From Archangium gephyra (lineage in GTDB: Bacteria; Myxococcota; Myxococcia; Myxococcales; Myxococcaceae), in assembly GCF_001027285.1 (NCBI RefSeq), contig NZ_CP011509.1, positions 5,294,501 through 5,358,500 of the forward strand: a stretch of 64,000 nucleotides of DNA, read 5' to 3'. Positions 25,953 to 34,652 of the stretch are shown here, one piece after another (position 1 is the first letter of the stretch; each line of letters begins with the position of its first letter). The translations under genes were made by a program, and so were the position numbers. The notes under the pieces were generated by a model that searched no databases, was not told where the DNA came from, and saw nothing but the letters and a program-made list of their open reading frames with translations.

Positions 25953-26798
25953 ATGCTGGCCGGAATCGTCCTACTCCTCGTCACCGGGTCGGTCTTCTTC
26001 TTCAGCCTGGTGATCTTCACCGTCCTGGCGAAGGCCTACGAGCAGTACCAGGAGCGGTACGTCGTCAAGTCGATGAACGACTTGAGCGACATGTTCCTCT
26101 TCATCGATGCCCGTCAGCTGCTGGTGCTCAACATCGCCAGCATGTGCTTGTTGGGCATCCTGACGTACATCATCTTCAACCCCATCCTGTGCGTGGTGGC
26201 CACGATCTTCGGCTTCTTCCTGCCGATCATCCTGGTGAAGCACTACCGCAAGCGGCGCATCAAGAAGTTCAACGTGCAGCTGGTGGATGCGCTGCAGGCC
26301 ATGGCCAACGCCTTCAAGGCGGGTCTCACGTTCCCGCAGGCCATCGAGCACGTGGCGCGCGAGGCCCAGCCGCCCCTGGCCCAGGAGTTCGGCCTCTTCG
26401 TGAAGGAAGTGAAGCTGGGCGTGCCGCTGGAGGAGGCCCTCATCAACATGGGCCGCCGCGTGGGCAGTGACGACCTGGAGCTCGTCGTGGTCGCCACCAA
26501 CATCGCGCGCCAGCTGGGCGGCAACATGGCGGAGATGTTCGAGACCATCTCGAGCGTCATCCGCGAGCGCTTCCGCCTGGAGGGCAAGATCGACGCCCTC
26601 ACCGCCCAGGGCAAGCTGCAGGGCTGGGTGGTGGCCGCCATGCCGGCCATCCTCGGCATCGTGCTCAACTACATGCGGCCGGACCTGATGGAGCCGATGA
26701 TGGACCACTGGTTCGGTTACATCCTCGTGACGGTCATCGCCATCATGGAAGTGCTGGGCGTGATCATCATCCGGCGCATCGTCAACATCGACATCTAA
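25953..26798 (+). CDS. tadB: type II/IV secretion platform protein TadB
   Basis: A 281-residue inner-membrane protein with an N-terminal membrane segment, two helices near residues 55-90, a T2SSF cytoplasmic domain (about 105-230; ...LVDALQAMANAFKAGLTFPQAIEHVA) and C-terminal helices. TadB and TadC together make the pilus assembly platform. It starts 53 bases after cpaB and is followed within 10 bases by tadC. Confidence 0.9.
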   Translation: MLAGIVLLLVTGSVFFFSLVIFTVLAKAYEQYQERYVVKSMNDLSDMFLFIDARQLLVLNIASMCLLGILTYIIFNPILCVVATIFGFFLPIILVKHYRKRRIKKFNVQLVDALQAMANAFKAGLTFPQAIEHVAREAQPPLAQEFGLFVKEVKLGVPLEEALINMGRRVGSDDLELVVVATNIARQLGGNMAEMFETISSVIRERFRLEGKIDALTAQGKLQGWVVAAMPAILGIVLNYMRPDLMEPMMDHWFGYILVTVIAIMEVLGVIIIRRIVNIDI

Positions 26799-26807
26799 GG
26801 AGTGGCC

Positions 26808-27698
26808 GTGAGCGACATCCTCACCAATACGTTGATGGGGGGCTCTGCGCTGATGTTCGCGGCGTCGATGGGCTTCCTCGGTTTCGGCGTCTACCAGAAC
26901 TACTTCTCGCAGTTCCTCTCCGAGGTCCGGGATGACTCGTCGGGTGGTGTGTCGGGCATCGGCTCGGTCACCATCCGCAAGCTGGGCGCGCTCAACCGGC
27001 GGCTGATGTGGCCGGGCTATGAGACCAAGATGCGCAAGAAGCTCACCAAGGCCGGTGAGCCCAACGCGCTCAAGCCCGAGGACATCATGGCGCTGCAGGA
27101 GATCAGCGCCGTGGTGGGCCTGCTGGCGGGCCTCGTCCTGGTCAACGCGGTCAACGAGAACCTGGCCTGGTCCCTCGCCTTCGCGCTGTTCGGCATGTAC
27201 TACCCGCTCATCTGGGTGAATGATCAGGTGAAGAAGCGCCACCTGCAGATCTCCCGGGCGCTGCCCTACAGCCTGGACCTGCTGACGCTGTCGGTGGAAG
27301 CGGGTCTGGACTTCACCGGCGCGCTGGCCAAGGTGGTGGAGAAGGGCAAGGCGGGCCCGCTGCGCGAGGAGCTGCAGATCGTCCTCAAGCAGCTGAAGAT
27401 GGGCAAGACGCGTGAGGAGGCCCTCAAGGCGATGATCGCCCGGGTGGACCTGCCGGCGCTCACCACCTTCGTCACCGCGCTCATCCAGGCGGACAAGATG
27501 GGCACCAGCCTCGGCAAGGTGCTGCGCATCCAGTCCACCCAGCTGCGCATCGACCGTACCCAGCGCGCCGAGAAGCTGGCGGGCGAGGCGCCGGTGAAGA
27601 TGCTCTTCCCGCTCATCGCCTGCATCTTCCCCACGGTGTTCATGGTCCTCTTCGGGCCCATCGTGTTCCAGTTCATGTTCGGAGACGTTGGGGGGTAG
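26808..27698 (+). CDS. tadC: type II/IV secretion platform protein TadC
   Basis: A 296-residue inner-membrane protein with the T2SSF domain (LPYSLDLLTLSVEAGLDFTGALAKVVEK) and membrane helices at the N-terminus, around 115-145, and at the C-terminus. GTG 26808 is chosen because AGGAG (26798-26802) sits five bases before it; the GTG at 26802 overlaps that site and is unlikely. Its end overlaps the TTG start of the next FHA gene. Confidence 0.88.
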   Translation: MSDILTNTLMGGSALMFAASMGFLGFGVYQNYFSQFLSEVRDDSSGGVSGIGSVTIRKLGALNRRLMWPGYETKMRKKLTKAGEPNALKPEDIMALQEISAVVGLLAGLVLVNAVNENLAWSLAFALFGMYYPLIWVNDQVKKRHLQISRALPYSLDLLTLSVEAGLDFTGALAKVVEKGKAGPLREELQIVLKQLKMGKTREEALKAMIARVDLPALTTFVTALIQADKMGTSLGKVLRIQSTQLRIDRTQRAEKLAGEAPVKMLFPLIACIFPTVFMVLFGPIVFQFMFGDVGG

Positions 27699-29298
27699 GG
27701 CCCTGGGCTTCCAGCTCACCATCGCCAAGGGTCTGCAAGCGGGGAAGGAGCTTCTCTTCGAGCAGGCCCAGATCGAGATCGGCCGCACCACGGAGAACGA
27801 CGTGGTGCTGCAGGATGCCGGTGTGTCGCGCAAGCACGTGCGCATCTCGGACCGGCTCGGGCGCTTCTACGTGCAGGACCTGGGCAGCGCCAATGGCACC
27901 CTGGTCAACGACGCGCCCCTCTCCGGTGAGCGGGAGCTGCAGAACGGCGACCGCATCGCCCTGGGGCCGGTGGAGTTCGTCTTCAAGGAAGTCGTCAGCG
28001 AGGACGACGCCACCCGGCCCTTCATGCCGGTGGCGGATGAGGACGAGGACGCCACCCGGCTCATCCGCCGCAACCAGCCCCTGCCCGCGGAGCCGCGCAC
28101 CCAGCTGGAGCCGGGCAAGGCCGCCCCCCAGCCCGCTTCCTTTCTTCCCACGCCGCGCCTCGAGCAGGTGCCCTCGGTGCCGCCCGTCCTGGCTCCCGTG
28201 CCGGGGCCCCTGGCGGTGGCCCGCTCGGAGACACTGGCGGAAGCGCTGGCCGTGGAGCCCCCCACCACGGCCCCGCTGTCCCGTGCGGCTCCAGCCCGGG
28301 CGGCCGCTCCCACCGCTCCCGCGCGCCCCTCTCCCGCTTCTGGCGCCGACGGCCTGTCCGCCGCCGACAAGGCCCGGCGCCGCCGCGAGCTGAACGAGAC
28401 CCTGGGCGGCCAGCTCGCCTTGTGGTGGCTCGGGCTGTCCCGGGGGGGCAAGCTCGTCCTGTCCACCGTGGTGCTCCTGTTGCTGGCGGGCATGGTGGGC
28501 GGGCTCGCCGTCGTCTTCCGGCCCAGCCTGGAGGGGCTGTCCCGGGGCCCGGAGCCCACGTCCCTCGGCCTCCAGGTCGTGACGGACTCGTTCGGCCTGG
28601 GCGAGGGCGTGACGTGGGAACAGCCGGACATGAAGCTCTTCGACTTCGAGTTCGTCTCGCCCACACGCGCGGTCGCCGTCCTGCGCTACCAGGCCAGCGG
28701 CATCTCCAAGGACGAGGTCTCCCTCACCCTCAATGCGACGGTCCTGGGCTCGGTGCCTCCGGACATGGCCACCGCCTCCGAGCGGGAGATCCAGCAGATC
28801 ATCTCGCCCTCCCTGCTCAAGCGGAACGAGGACAACCAGCTCGTCTTCGACAACGTCCACAACCCCCCGGGCCGTGACAGCTGGCGGGTGTGGAACCTGC
28901 GGCTGGAGATCATCCCCGTCCCGGACCTGCGCCCCGAGGAGCTGCTGGAGACGGCGCGCAGCTACGTGGCCCGGGCCCGCGACTTCTACGAGCGCAAGGA
29001 CGTGGGCGCGGAGAACCTCTCGCTGGCCTGGGAGAACTACCGCTCGGCGTGGATCACCCTCGAGGCCCTCGACGAGAAGCCCGAGCTGTACGAAGACGTC
29101 CGGCACATGATGGGCCAGGTCGCGGTGGACCTGGACCAGAAGTGCGGGCAGCTGATGCTGGAATTCCAGAAGCACGTCCAGTTCAAGGACAAGAAGCGGG
29201 CCCGGCGGGTGATCGATGAGATCACCCGGCGCTTCCCTACACCGGCGCATCGCTGCCACAATCTGGCGCTCGAAAAAGCCAACGAGCATGGGCTGTGA
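27688..29298 (+). CDS. FHA-domain membrane protein 1
   Basis: A 536-residue protein with an N-terminal FHA domain (about 8-95): GRTTENDVVLQDAGVSRKHVRI and GSANGTLVND carry the phosphothreonine-binding Arg, Ser and Asn. A Pro/Ala linker (about 110-235), one membrane helix (about 253-275) and an extracytoplasmic helical domain follow. FHA proteins are common partners of Tad and type VI systems and of Ser/Thr kinases. TTG 27688 is the apparent start, with GGAG at 27681-27684, overlapping the end of tadC. Confidence 0.82.
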   Translation: MGGRALGFQLTIAKGLQAGKELLFEQAQIEIGRTTENDVVLQDAGVSRKHVRISDRLGRFYVQDLGSANGTLVNDAPLSGERELQNGDRIALGPVEFVFKEVVSEDDATRPFMPVADEDEDATRLIRRNQPLPAEPRTQLEPGKAAPQPASFLPTPRLEQVPSVPPVLAPVPGPLAVARSETLAEALAVEPPTTAPLSRAAPARAAAPTAPARPSPASGADGLSAADKARRRRELNETLGGQLALWWLGLSRGGKLVLSTVVLLLLAGMVGGLAVVFRPSLEGLSRGPEPTSLGLQVVTDSFGLGEGVTWEQPDMKLFDFEFVSPTRAVAVLRYQASGISKDEVSLTLNATVLGSVPPDMATASEREIQQIISPSLLKRNEDNQLVFDNVHNPPGRDSWRVWNLRLEIIPVPDLRPEELLETARSYVARARDFYERKDVGAENLSLAWENYRSAWITLEALDEKPELYEDVRHMMGQVAVDLDQKCGQLMLEFQKHVQFKDKKRARRVIDEITRRFPTPAHRCHNLALEKANEHGL

Positions 29299-29336
29299 GG
29301 CCCGTGTCCGTGCACCCAACGAAGTGGTGACTTCCC

Positions 29337-31169
29337 ATGTCGAACGGTTCCCCTCCCGCACGCCGTCGTCCCACGACGGGCTCCCCCTCGGGTGGCACTC
29401 CCTCGGGTGGCTCCACCAGTCAGCGTCCCGCGGTGCGCAGGACCGCGACCGGTGCGGCGCCCGCCGTGCGTGCCGAGCCCCCTCTGCCGGTGATGGGCAC
29501 CAAGCTGGTGTGCTCCGCGGGCCCGTGCGCCGGTAGCGAGTTCGCGCTGGAGGAGGGCGAGTACGTCATTGGCCGCGCCAACGACAACCCCATCTGCATC
29601 CCGGACACCTCGGTGTCGCGCAAGCACGTGCTCATCCGCCGCGTGGGCGGGGGCTGGGAGGTGAGCGACCTGGGCTCCGGCAACGGCACGTTGCTCAACG
29701 GCGAGCCCCTCACCACCGAGATGCCGCTGTCCCACGGCGACACCCTCACGCTCGGCGACACGGAGCTGACGTTCAACGACAGCTCCAACGCCACGATGAT
29801 GATGCCCATGCCGTCGGCGCCCCCGCCGCGGCCGGGCCGCAGCAGCACCCGGTCCTCGGCTCCCGCCGCCGCTCCCGCCGAGGAGGCCGGGGGCGAGGAG
29901 GGTGGGGCCCTCGCCGGGGTTCCGCGCCGTCCGCCGCCGCGGCCGGAGACTCGCGTGCGCAGCACCCGGGGCCGTGCCGCGGCGACGCCGCAGGATCCCG
30001 CCGCGCAGAAGCGCAAGAAGCGCCTGCTGATCCTCACCGCCGCCGTCTTCGTGATGCTGGTGGGCCTGCTGGCCGTCATGAAGGTGCAGCAGCAGCGCGA
30101 AGCGGAGGTCGAGGCCCGCAACGCGCAGCTCGCCCAGCAGCGGCGCGAGCAGATCGACGCGCTCTTCCAGGAGGCCAAGAACTTCATCCGCGACGGCAAG
30201 TGGGCGGATGCCAAGGCGAAGCTGCTGGAGATCCAGGAGCTGGAGCCCAACTACGTGCAGCTGCCGGACTACCTGGCGCGCGTGGAGAAGGAGATCCCCA
30301 ACCAGCAGGCGCTCGACGAGGCCAAGGCGGCGCTGGAGAAGGATCAGCTCGGCCCGGCGGCCGCCGCCCTGGCCAAGGTGAGCAAGGACACCCAGCTCTT
30401 CGAGACGGTGCGCCAGCTGCGCACGAGCCTGAAGGACAAGGCCGACAAGCGCGTGCGCGACGCGCTGGCGCTCTTCGAGCAGAAGCAGCTGGACCAGGCC
30501 AAGGCCATCACCGACGACGTGCTCGCGGCCGAGCCGGAGCACCGCGATGCCAAGGTCGTCAACGAGCAGGCGGAGCGCGCCATCGCCATCCGCGACGCGC
30601 CGCCTCCGCCTCCCACGGTCAGGGAGGCGCCCAAGCCGTGGGATCAGGCTGTGGATCGCTTCCGCGATGGTGATCTCAATGGCGCCGTGGCCATGGCCAA
30701 CGCCTGCGCCGGCAAGAGCCCGCAGTGCAAGACGCTGATGGCGCAGATGGCGGACTTCGGCAACCTCTACAAGAAGCTGGAGGACCTGGACGCCAAGGGC
30801 CTGGCGCGCCTGCTGGACCTGGACAAGAAGATCACCAAGGGCCAGGGCAGCAAGCTGTCGCGCAACGCGGGCACGCGCGCGGCCAACATCTTCTTCAAGA
30901 GCGCCTCGGCCGCGAAGGCCTCCGGCCAGTACGGCCGCGCCATGGAGAACGCCCAGCGCGCCCTCCAGGCGGACCCCAGCCACGCCGGCGCCAACAACAT
31001 CGTCGCGGAGATGCGCGCCAAGGCGAAGGAGCTCTACCTGTTCGCCTACTCCCTCAAGGACAGCAATCCCGAGGACGCCGTGCCCAAGTTCCGCGAGGTC
31101 ATGGCCATGACCCCGTCGGAAGACGAGACGCACCAGAAGGCCAAGAGCTGGGTCGAGAAGCTCAAGTGA
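29337..31169 (+). CDS. FHA-domain membrane protein 2 with TPR-like tail
   Basis: A 610-residue protein with a low-complexity basic N-terminus, an FHA domain (about 55-145; GRANDNPICIPDTSVSRKHVLI, GSGNGTLLNG), a linker, one membrane helix (about 225-243) and a long helical TPR-like region (about 270-600). The two adjacent FHA proteins share order (FHA, linker, membrane helix, helical domain) and are probably paralogues. It overlaps xseA by four bases (GTGA), so the Tad and xse genes may be co-transcribed. Confidence 0.82.
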   Translation: MSNGSPPARRRPTTGSPSGGTPSGGSTSQRPAVRRTATGAAPAVRAEPPLPVMGTKLVCSAGPCAGSEFALEEGEYVIGRANDNPICIPDTSVSRKHVLIRRVGGGWEVSDLGSGNGTLLNGEPLTTEMPLSHGDTLTLGDTELTFNDSSNATMMMPMPSAPPPRPGRSSTRSSAPAAAPAEEAGGEEGGALAGVPRRPPPRPETRVRSTRGRAAATPQDPAAQKRKKRLLILTAAVFVMLVGLLAVMKVQQQREAEVEARNAQLAQQRREQIDALFQEAKNFIRDGKWADAKAKLLEIQELEPNYVQLPDYLARVEKEIPNQQALDEAKAALEKDQLGPAAAALAKVSKDTQLFETVRQLRTSLKDKADKRVRDALALFEQKQLDQAKAITDDVLAAEPEHRDAKVVNEQAERAIAIRDAPPPPPTVREAPKPWDQAVDRFRDGDLNGAVAMANACAGKSPQCKTLMAQMADFGNLYKKLEDLDAKGLARLLDLDKKITKGQGSKLSRNAGTRAANIFFKSASAAKASGQYGRAMENAQRALQADPSHAGANNIVAEMRAKAKELYLFAYSLKDSNPEDAVPKFREVMAMTPSEDETHQKAKSWVEKLK

Positions 31170-32905
31170 ACAAGAAACGGCGAGGCACCGGAGAGACCCC
31201 GCCGGAGGCCAACGACGGGCAGAGGGATCTCTTCGGCGGCTCGTTGGGTGGGGCACCCAAGCGCACGGTGGCGGCGGCTCCCAAGCCGCCCCCCGAGCCT
31301 CCACCCCCGCCCCCCGCGCCTCCGCCTCCCTCGGAGCTGGGGGACGTGTCCGCGGCGCTGCCGTCGCTGCCCGGTGCGCCCTCGCGGACGCCCCCGGCGC
31401 GCATGGTGCTCACCGTGGGCGAGCTCACCCAGCAGCTCAAGGTGACGATCGAGTCGCGCTTCCCGCGCGTGCTGGTGCGCGGCGAGGTGTCCGGCTTCCG
31501 GGGCCCCAACGCCCGCGGCCACCTGTACTTCTCGCTCAAGGACGCGGAGGCCTCGCTCGAGGTGAAGATGTGGGCCTCGCAGGCGGCGCGGCTGCGCTTC
31601 GCCCTGCGCGACGGGCTGGCCGTGGTGGCCGAGGGCAGCGTGGACGTGTACGCGCCCGCCGGCCGCTACAGCCTCATCGCCCAGAAGCTGGAGCCGGAAG
31701 GGGAGGGTGCCCTCGCGCTCGCCTTCGAGCAGCTCAAGGCGCGGCTCGCGGCCGAGGGCCTCATCGGCGACAACCGCATCCGCCCGCCCCGGGAACTGCC
31801 CTTCCTGCCCCGGCGCATCGGCGTGGTGACGAGCCGCACCGGCGCGGCGCTGCAGGACTTCCTGCGCGTGCTGCACTCGCGCAACCCGCGCCTGTCCGTG
31901 CTGCTGTGCGACGCGCGCGTGCAGGGCGAGGGCTCGGCCGAGGAGGTCGCCCGCGGCGTCGAGCGCCTGTCCCGCACGGACGTGGACGTCATCGTCGTCA
32001 CGCGCGGCGGCGGCTCGAAGGAGGACCTCTGGACGTTCAACGAGGAGCGGGTGGCGCGCGCCATCTTCGCCTCGCCGGTGCCGGTGGTGTCCGCCATCGG
32101 CCATGAGATCGACTTCACCATCTCCGACTTCGTGGCGGACTGGCGCGCCCCCACCCCGAGCGCGGCGGCGGAGCGGCTCGCCCCGGTGTTGCAGGACCTG
32201 GAGTACTCCCTGGCCACGCAGTCGGTGCGGCTGCGCAAGGCGGCCGAGCGCCGGGTGCTGGAGCTGCGCGAGCGGATGGGCACCCTGCGCGGGCGGGTGG
32301 TGGATCCGCGGCGGCGGCTGTCCACGGAGCGGCTGCGGCTGTCGGATGCCGAGGACGCGATGACGCGGGTGCTGCGCCAGGTGCTGCGCGAGCGGCGCGA
32401 GGAGCTCCGGGCGCACGGCGAGCACCTGCAGCGCCAGCGTCCCCAGGCCCGGCTCGCCGAGCAGCGGGCGCGGCTGGTGCAGCTGTCCGCGCGGTTGAAG
32501 GACGCGGTCCGGGCGGACGTGGCGGCACGGCGGGCGGGCGCGGCCCAGGCCCGGCTGGAGCTGGAGCGCAGCTCACCCCTGGCCCGGGTGGCGGAGCTGC
32601 GCGCCCGGCTGGCGGACCGGAAGGCCCGGCTGGTCGCCCTGGAAAAGGACACCCTGGCGTCGGCACAGCGGCACTTCCAGCGGCTAGAAGGACGGCTGGA
32701 TGCCATGAGCCCGCTGAAGGTCATGTCCCGGGGCTACGCGGTCGCCTTCCGCAAGCGGGATGGGGGCGTGGTGCGTTCCATCTCGGACGTTCAGCCCGGC
32801 GAGGTGCTCGGCATCAAATTCGCCAACAACGGGGCGAAGACACTCCAGGGGTGCGAGGAGATTGAAGCCACCGTCACCTCGGTGAAGGGTCCGGTGGATT
32901 GCTGA
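31166..32905 (+). CDS. xseA: exodeoxyribonuclease VII large subunit
   Basis: XseA is the catalytic subunit of ExoVII, which cuts single-stranded DNA to oligonucleotides. The 579 residues comprise a proline-rich N-terminal extension (about 1-75) not seen in the usual 400-460-residue family, an OB-fold (VLVRGEVSGFRGPNARGHLYF), the nuclease core (VTSRTGAALQDFL, VTRGGGSKEDLW, GHEIDFTISDFVAD) and a long coiled-coil tail (about 335-530) that binds XseB. GTG 31166 overlaps the preceding stop. Confidence 0.9.
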   Translation: MNKKRRGTGETPPEANDGQRDLFGGSLGGAPKRTVAAAPKPPPEPPPPPPAPPPPSELGDVSAALPSLPGAPSRTPPARMVLTVGELTQQLKVTIESRFPRVLVRGEVSGFRGPNARGHLYFSLKDAEASLEVKMWASQAARLRFALRDGLAVVAEGSVDVYAPAGRYSLIAQKLEPEGEGALALAFEQLKARLAAEGLIGDNRIRPPRELPFLPRRIGVVTSRTGAALQDFLRVLHSRNPRLSVLLCDARVQGEGSAEEVARGVERLSRTDVDVIVVTRGGGSKEDLWTFNEERVARAIFASPVPVVSAIGHEIDFTISDFVADWRAPTPSAAAERLAPVLQDLEYSLATQSVRLRKAAERRVLELRERMGTLRGRVVDPRRRLSTERLRLSDAEDAMTRVLRQVLRERREELRAHGEHLQRQRPQARLAEQRARLVQLSARLKDAVRADVAARRAGAAQARLELERSSPLARVAELRARLADRKARLVALEKDTLASAQRHFQRLEGRLDAMSPLKVMSRGYAVAFRKRDGGVVRSISDVQPGEVLGIKFANNGAKTLQGCEEIEATVTSVKGPVDC

Positions 32906-32983
32906 CGTCCGGGTGAAGGTCCCGCTGGCACCCGGGCGGGCGCCTCCTCTAGAGTCCGCTGCTCTTTTTCGAGGTGGACGGAA

Positions 32984-33340
32984 GTGGCGAAGGACAGCAA
33001 GGGCAAGGCGGCGGAAGAGGTCCCCGAGCAGTACGGGGACGTGGTGCAGCGGCTCGAGGACGTGGTGGCGCGGCTGGAGGGCGGCACCCTGACGCTCGAG
33101 GAGTCGCTCAAATCCTTCGAGGACGGCATCAAGCTGGTGCGCCGGGGCGAGCAGCTGCTCAACGCGGCGGAGAAGCGCATCGAGGAGCTGTTGAACGAGG
33201 ACGGACGGGACGCGGTGGTCCCCCTGCAGGCGGGCGTGAAGCCCCCGGCACTGCCCTCCACTCCAGCACCCGCCCCATCGCGGGGCAGCTCGGGGGCCGC
33301 CAAAGCGGCGCCACCCCCCGAGGATGACGTGCCTTTCTAG
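32984..33340 (+). CDS. xseB: exodeoxyribonuclease VII small subunit
   Basis: XseB assembles along the coiled coil of XseA. The 118 residues hold the family core (YGDVVQRLEDVVARLEGGTLTLEESLKSFEDGIKL, about 17-70), then a Pro/Ala C-terminal extension beyond the usual 70-80 residues. GTG 32984 gives the right N-terminus, with GGTGGACGGAA just before it. Confidence 0.88.
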   Translation: MAKDSKGKAAEEVPEQYGDVVQRLEDVVARLEGGTLTLEESLKSFEDGIKLVRRGEQLLNAAEKRIEELLNEDGRDAVVPLQAGVKPPALPSTPAPAPSRGSSGAAKAAPPPEDDVPF

Positions 33341-33370
33341 GCCCCCGGCTGTAGAGCCCTCCGTACCGCC

Positions 33371-33760
33371 ATGCCCAAGCCCAAGGTCACCATTGTCGAC
33401 GACGACCGCGATACGCGGGAGTTGCTCTCGTTCGCCCTGGACTCGGAGGGCTTCGAGGTCAACGCGGCGGCCAACGGGCTGCGGCTGATCTCCTCCCTGC
33501 AGCTCAAACGGCCGGACATCATCCTGATGGACGTGAACATGTCCTGGATCGATGGCTTCGAGCTGTGCAAGGCCGTGAAGAAGAACGAGCAGTTCCGGGA
33601 CATCCCCGTCATCTTCATCAGCGGGCGCGGGGAGCCCGAGGACCGGCGGCGCGGGCGGGAGGCCGGCGCCGCGGACTATTTCGTGAAGCCCCTGGATCTC
33701 AACGCGCTCATCAAGCGGTTGCGTGAGCTCATCCCTCCGCCCGCTGCCGAGGTGCCCTGA
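33371..33760 (+). CDS. single-domain response regulator (CheY-like)
   Basis: A 129-residue receiver domain with acidic pocket Asp10-Asp12, phosphoacceptor Asp54 (IILMDVNM), Ser84 and Lys106. There is no output domain. It acts as a phosphorelay intermediate or diffusible regulator. It lies between xseB and ispA; its cognate kinase is not evident nearby. Confidence 0.88.
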   Translation: MPKPKVTIVDDDRDTRELLSFALDSEGFEVNAAANGLRLISSLQLKRPDIILMDVNMSWIDGFELCKAVKKNEQFRDIPVIFISGRGEPEDRRRGREAGAADYFVKPLDLNALIKRLRELIPPPAAEVP

Positions 33761-33761
33761 T

Positions 33762-34652
33762 ATGCCGTCTTTTGATCTGGATTCCTACCTGCAGACCCAG
33801 GTGGAGCGGGTGGAGCAGCTGCTGCGCTCGCGCTCGGACGAGATGGGCGTCCAGGTGCCGCCCCGTCTGCTGGAGTCCATGCGTTACTCGCTGCTGGCGG
33901 GCGGCAAGCGGCTGCGGCCGGTGCTGTGCCTGGCCTTCGCCGAGGCCGTGCTCAAGCAGAGCAACGTGCCGCGCATGGTGGAGGACTGCGCGTGCGCGCT
34001 CGAGTTCATCCACACCTACTCGCTGGTGCACGACGATCTGCCGTCCATGGACAACGACGACATGCGGCGCGGGCGGCCCACCAACCACAAGGTGTACGGC
34101 GAGGCCATGGCCATCCTGGCGGGTGACTCGCTGCTCACGGACGCCTTCGCGCTGGTGGCGGGCGGCCCCGAGCCGGTGCGCGGCGTGCTGTGCCGGGAGC
34201 TGGCCGTGGCCTCGGGCTCGTCGGGCATGGTGGGCGGGCAGGTGCTGGACATCGCCGAGGACCGGCCGGCCCACATCGATTACCTCACGCGGATGCACCG
34301 CCTGAAGACGGGGGCCCTCATCCGCGCCGCGTGCCGCATGGGCGTGCTCGCCGCCGGTGGGGACGCGGACGCGCTGGCCCGCGCGGATGTCTATGGGGAC
34401 TCGGTGGGACTGGCCTTCCAGATCGCCGATGACGTGCTGGACGTCACGGGGGATGCGTCCTCCATGGGCAAGCCGGTGGGCGCGGACGCCGCCGCCGGAC
34501 GCTTCACCTTCCCGGCGGTGCTGGGGCTGGAGGAGTCCAAGCAGCTCGCGGCGCGCAAGGTGGCCGAGGCCATCGACGCCGTGAAGACGCTGGAGCCGCA
34601 CGATGGCCCGCTGGCGGCGCTCGCGCGCTACTCGGTGGAGCGACGCTCGTGA
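33762..34652 (+). CDS. ispA: polyprenyl (farnesyl/geranylgeranyl) diphosphate synthase
   Basis: A 296-residue all-helical prenyltransferase that condenses isopentenyl diphosphate with allylic diphosphates. The first aspartate-rich motif is DDLPSMDNDD (residues 91-100) and the second is DDVLD. It sits directly before dxs, which supplies precursors through the MEP pathway, the same order as in many proteobacteria. Chain length cannot be fixed by eye. It starts one base after the receiver gene's stop. Confidence 0.9.
   Translation: MPSFDLDSYLQTQVERVEQLLRSRSDEMGVQVPPRLLESMRYSLLAGGKRLRPVLCLAFAEAVLKQSNVPRMVEDCACALEFIHTYSLVHDDLPSMDNDDMRRGRPTNHKVYGEAMAILAGDSLLTDAFALVAGGPEPVRGVLCRELAVASGSSGMVGGQVLDIAEDRPAHIDYLTRMHRLKTGALIRAACRMGVLAAGGDADALARADVYGDSVGLAFQIADDVLDVTGDASSMGKPVGADAAAGRFTFPAVLGLEESKQLAARKVAEAIDAVKTLEPHDGPLAALARYSVERRS

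Noticed and set aside
26802-26804. GTG 26802 as the tadC start
   Set aside because: It overlaps the AGGAG ribosome-binding site, which is correctly spaced for GTG 26808.
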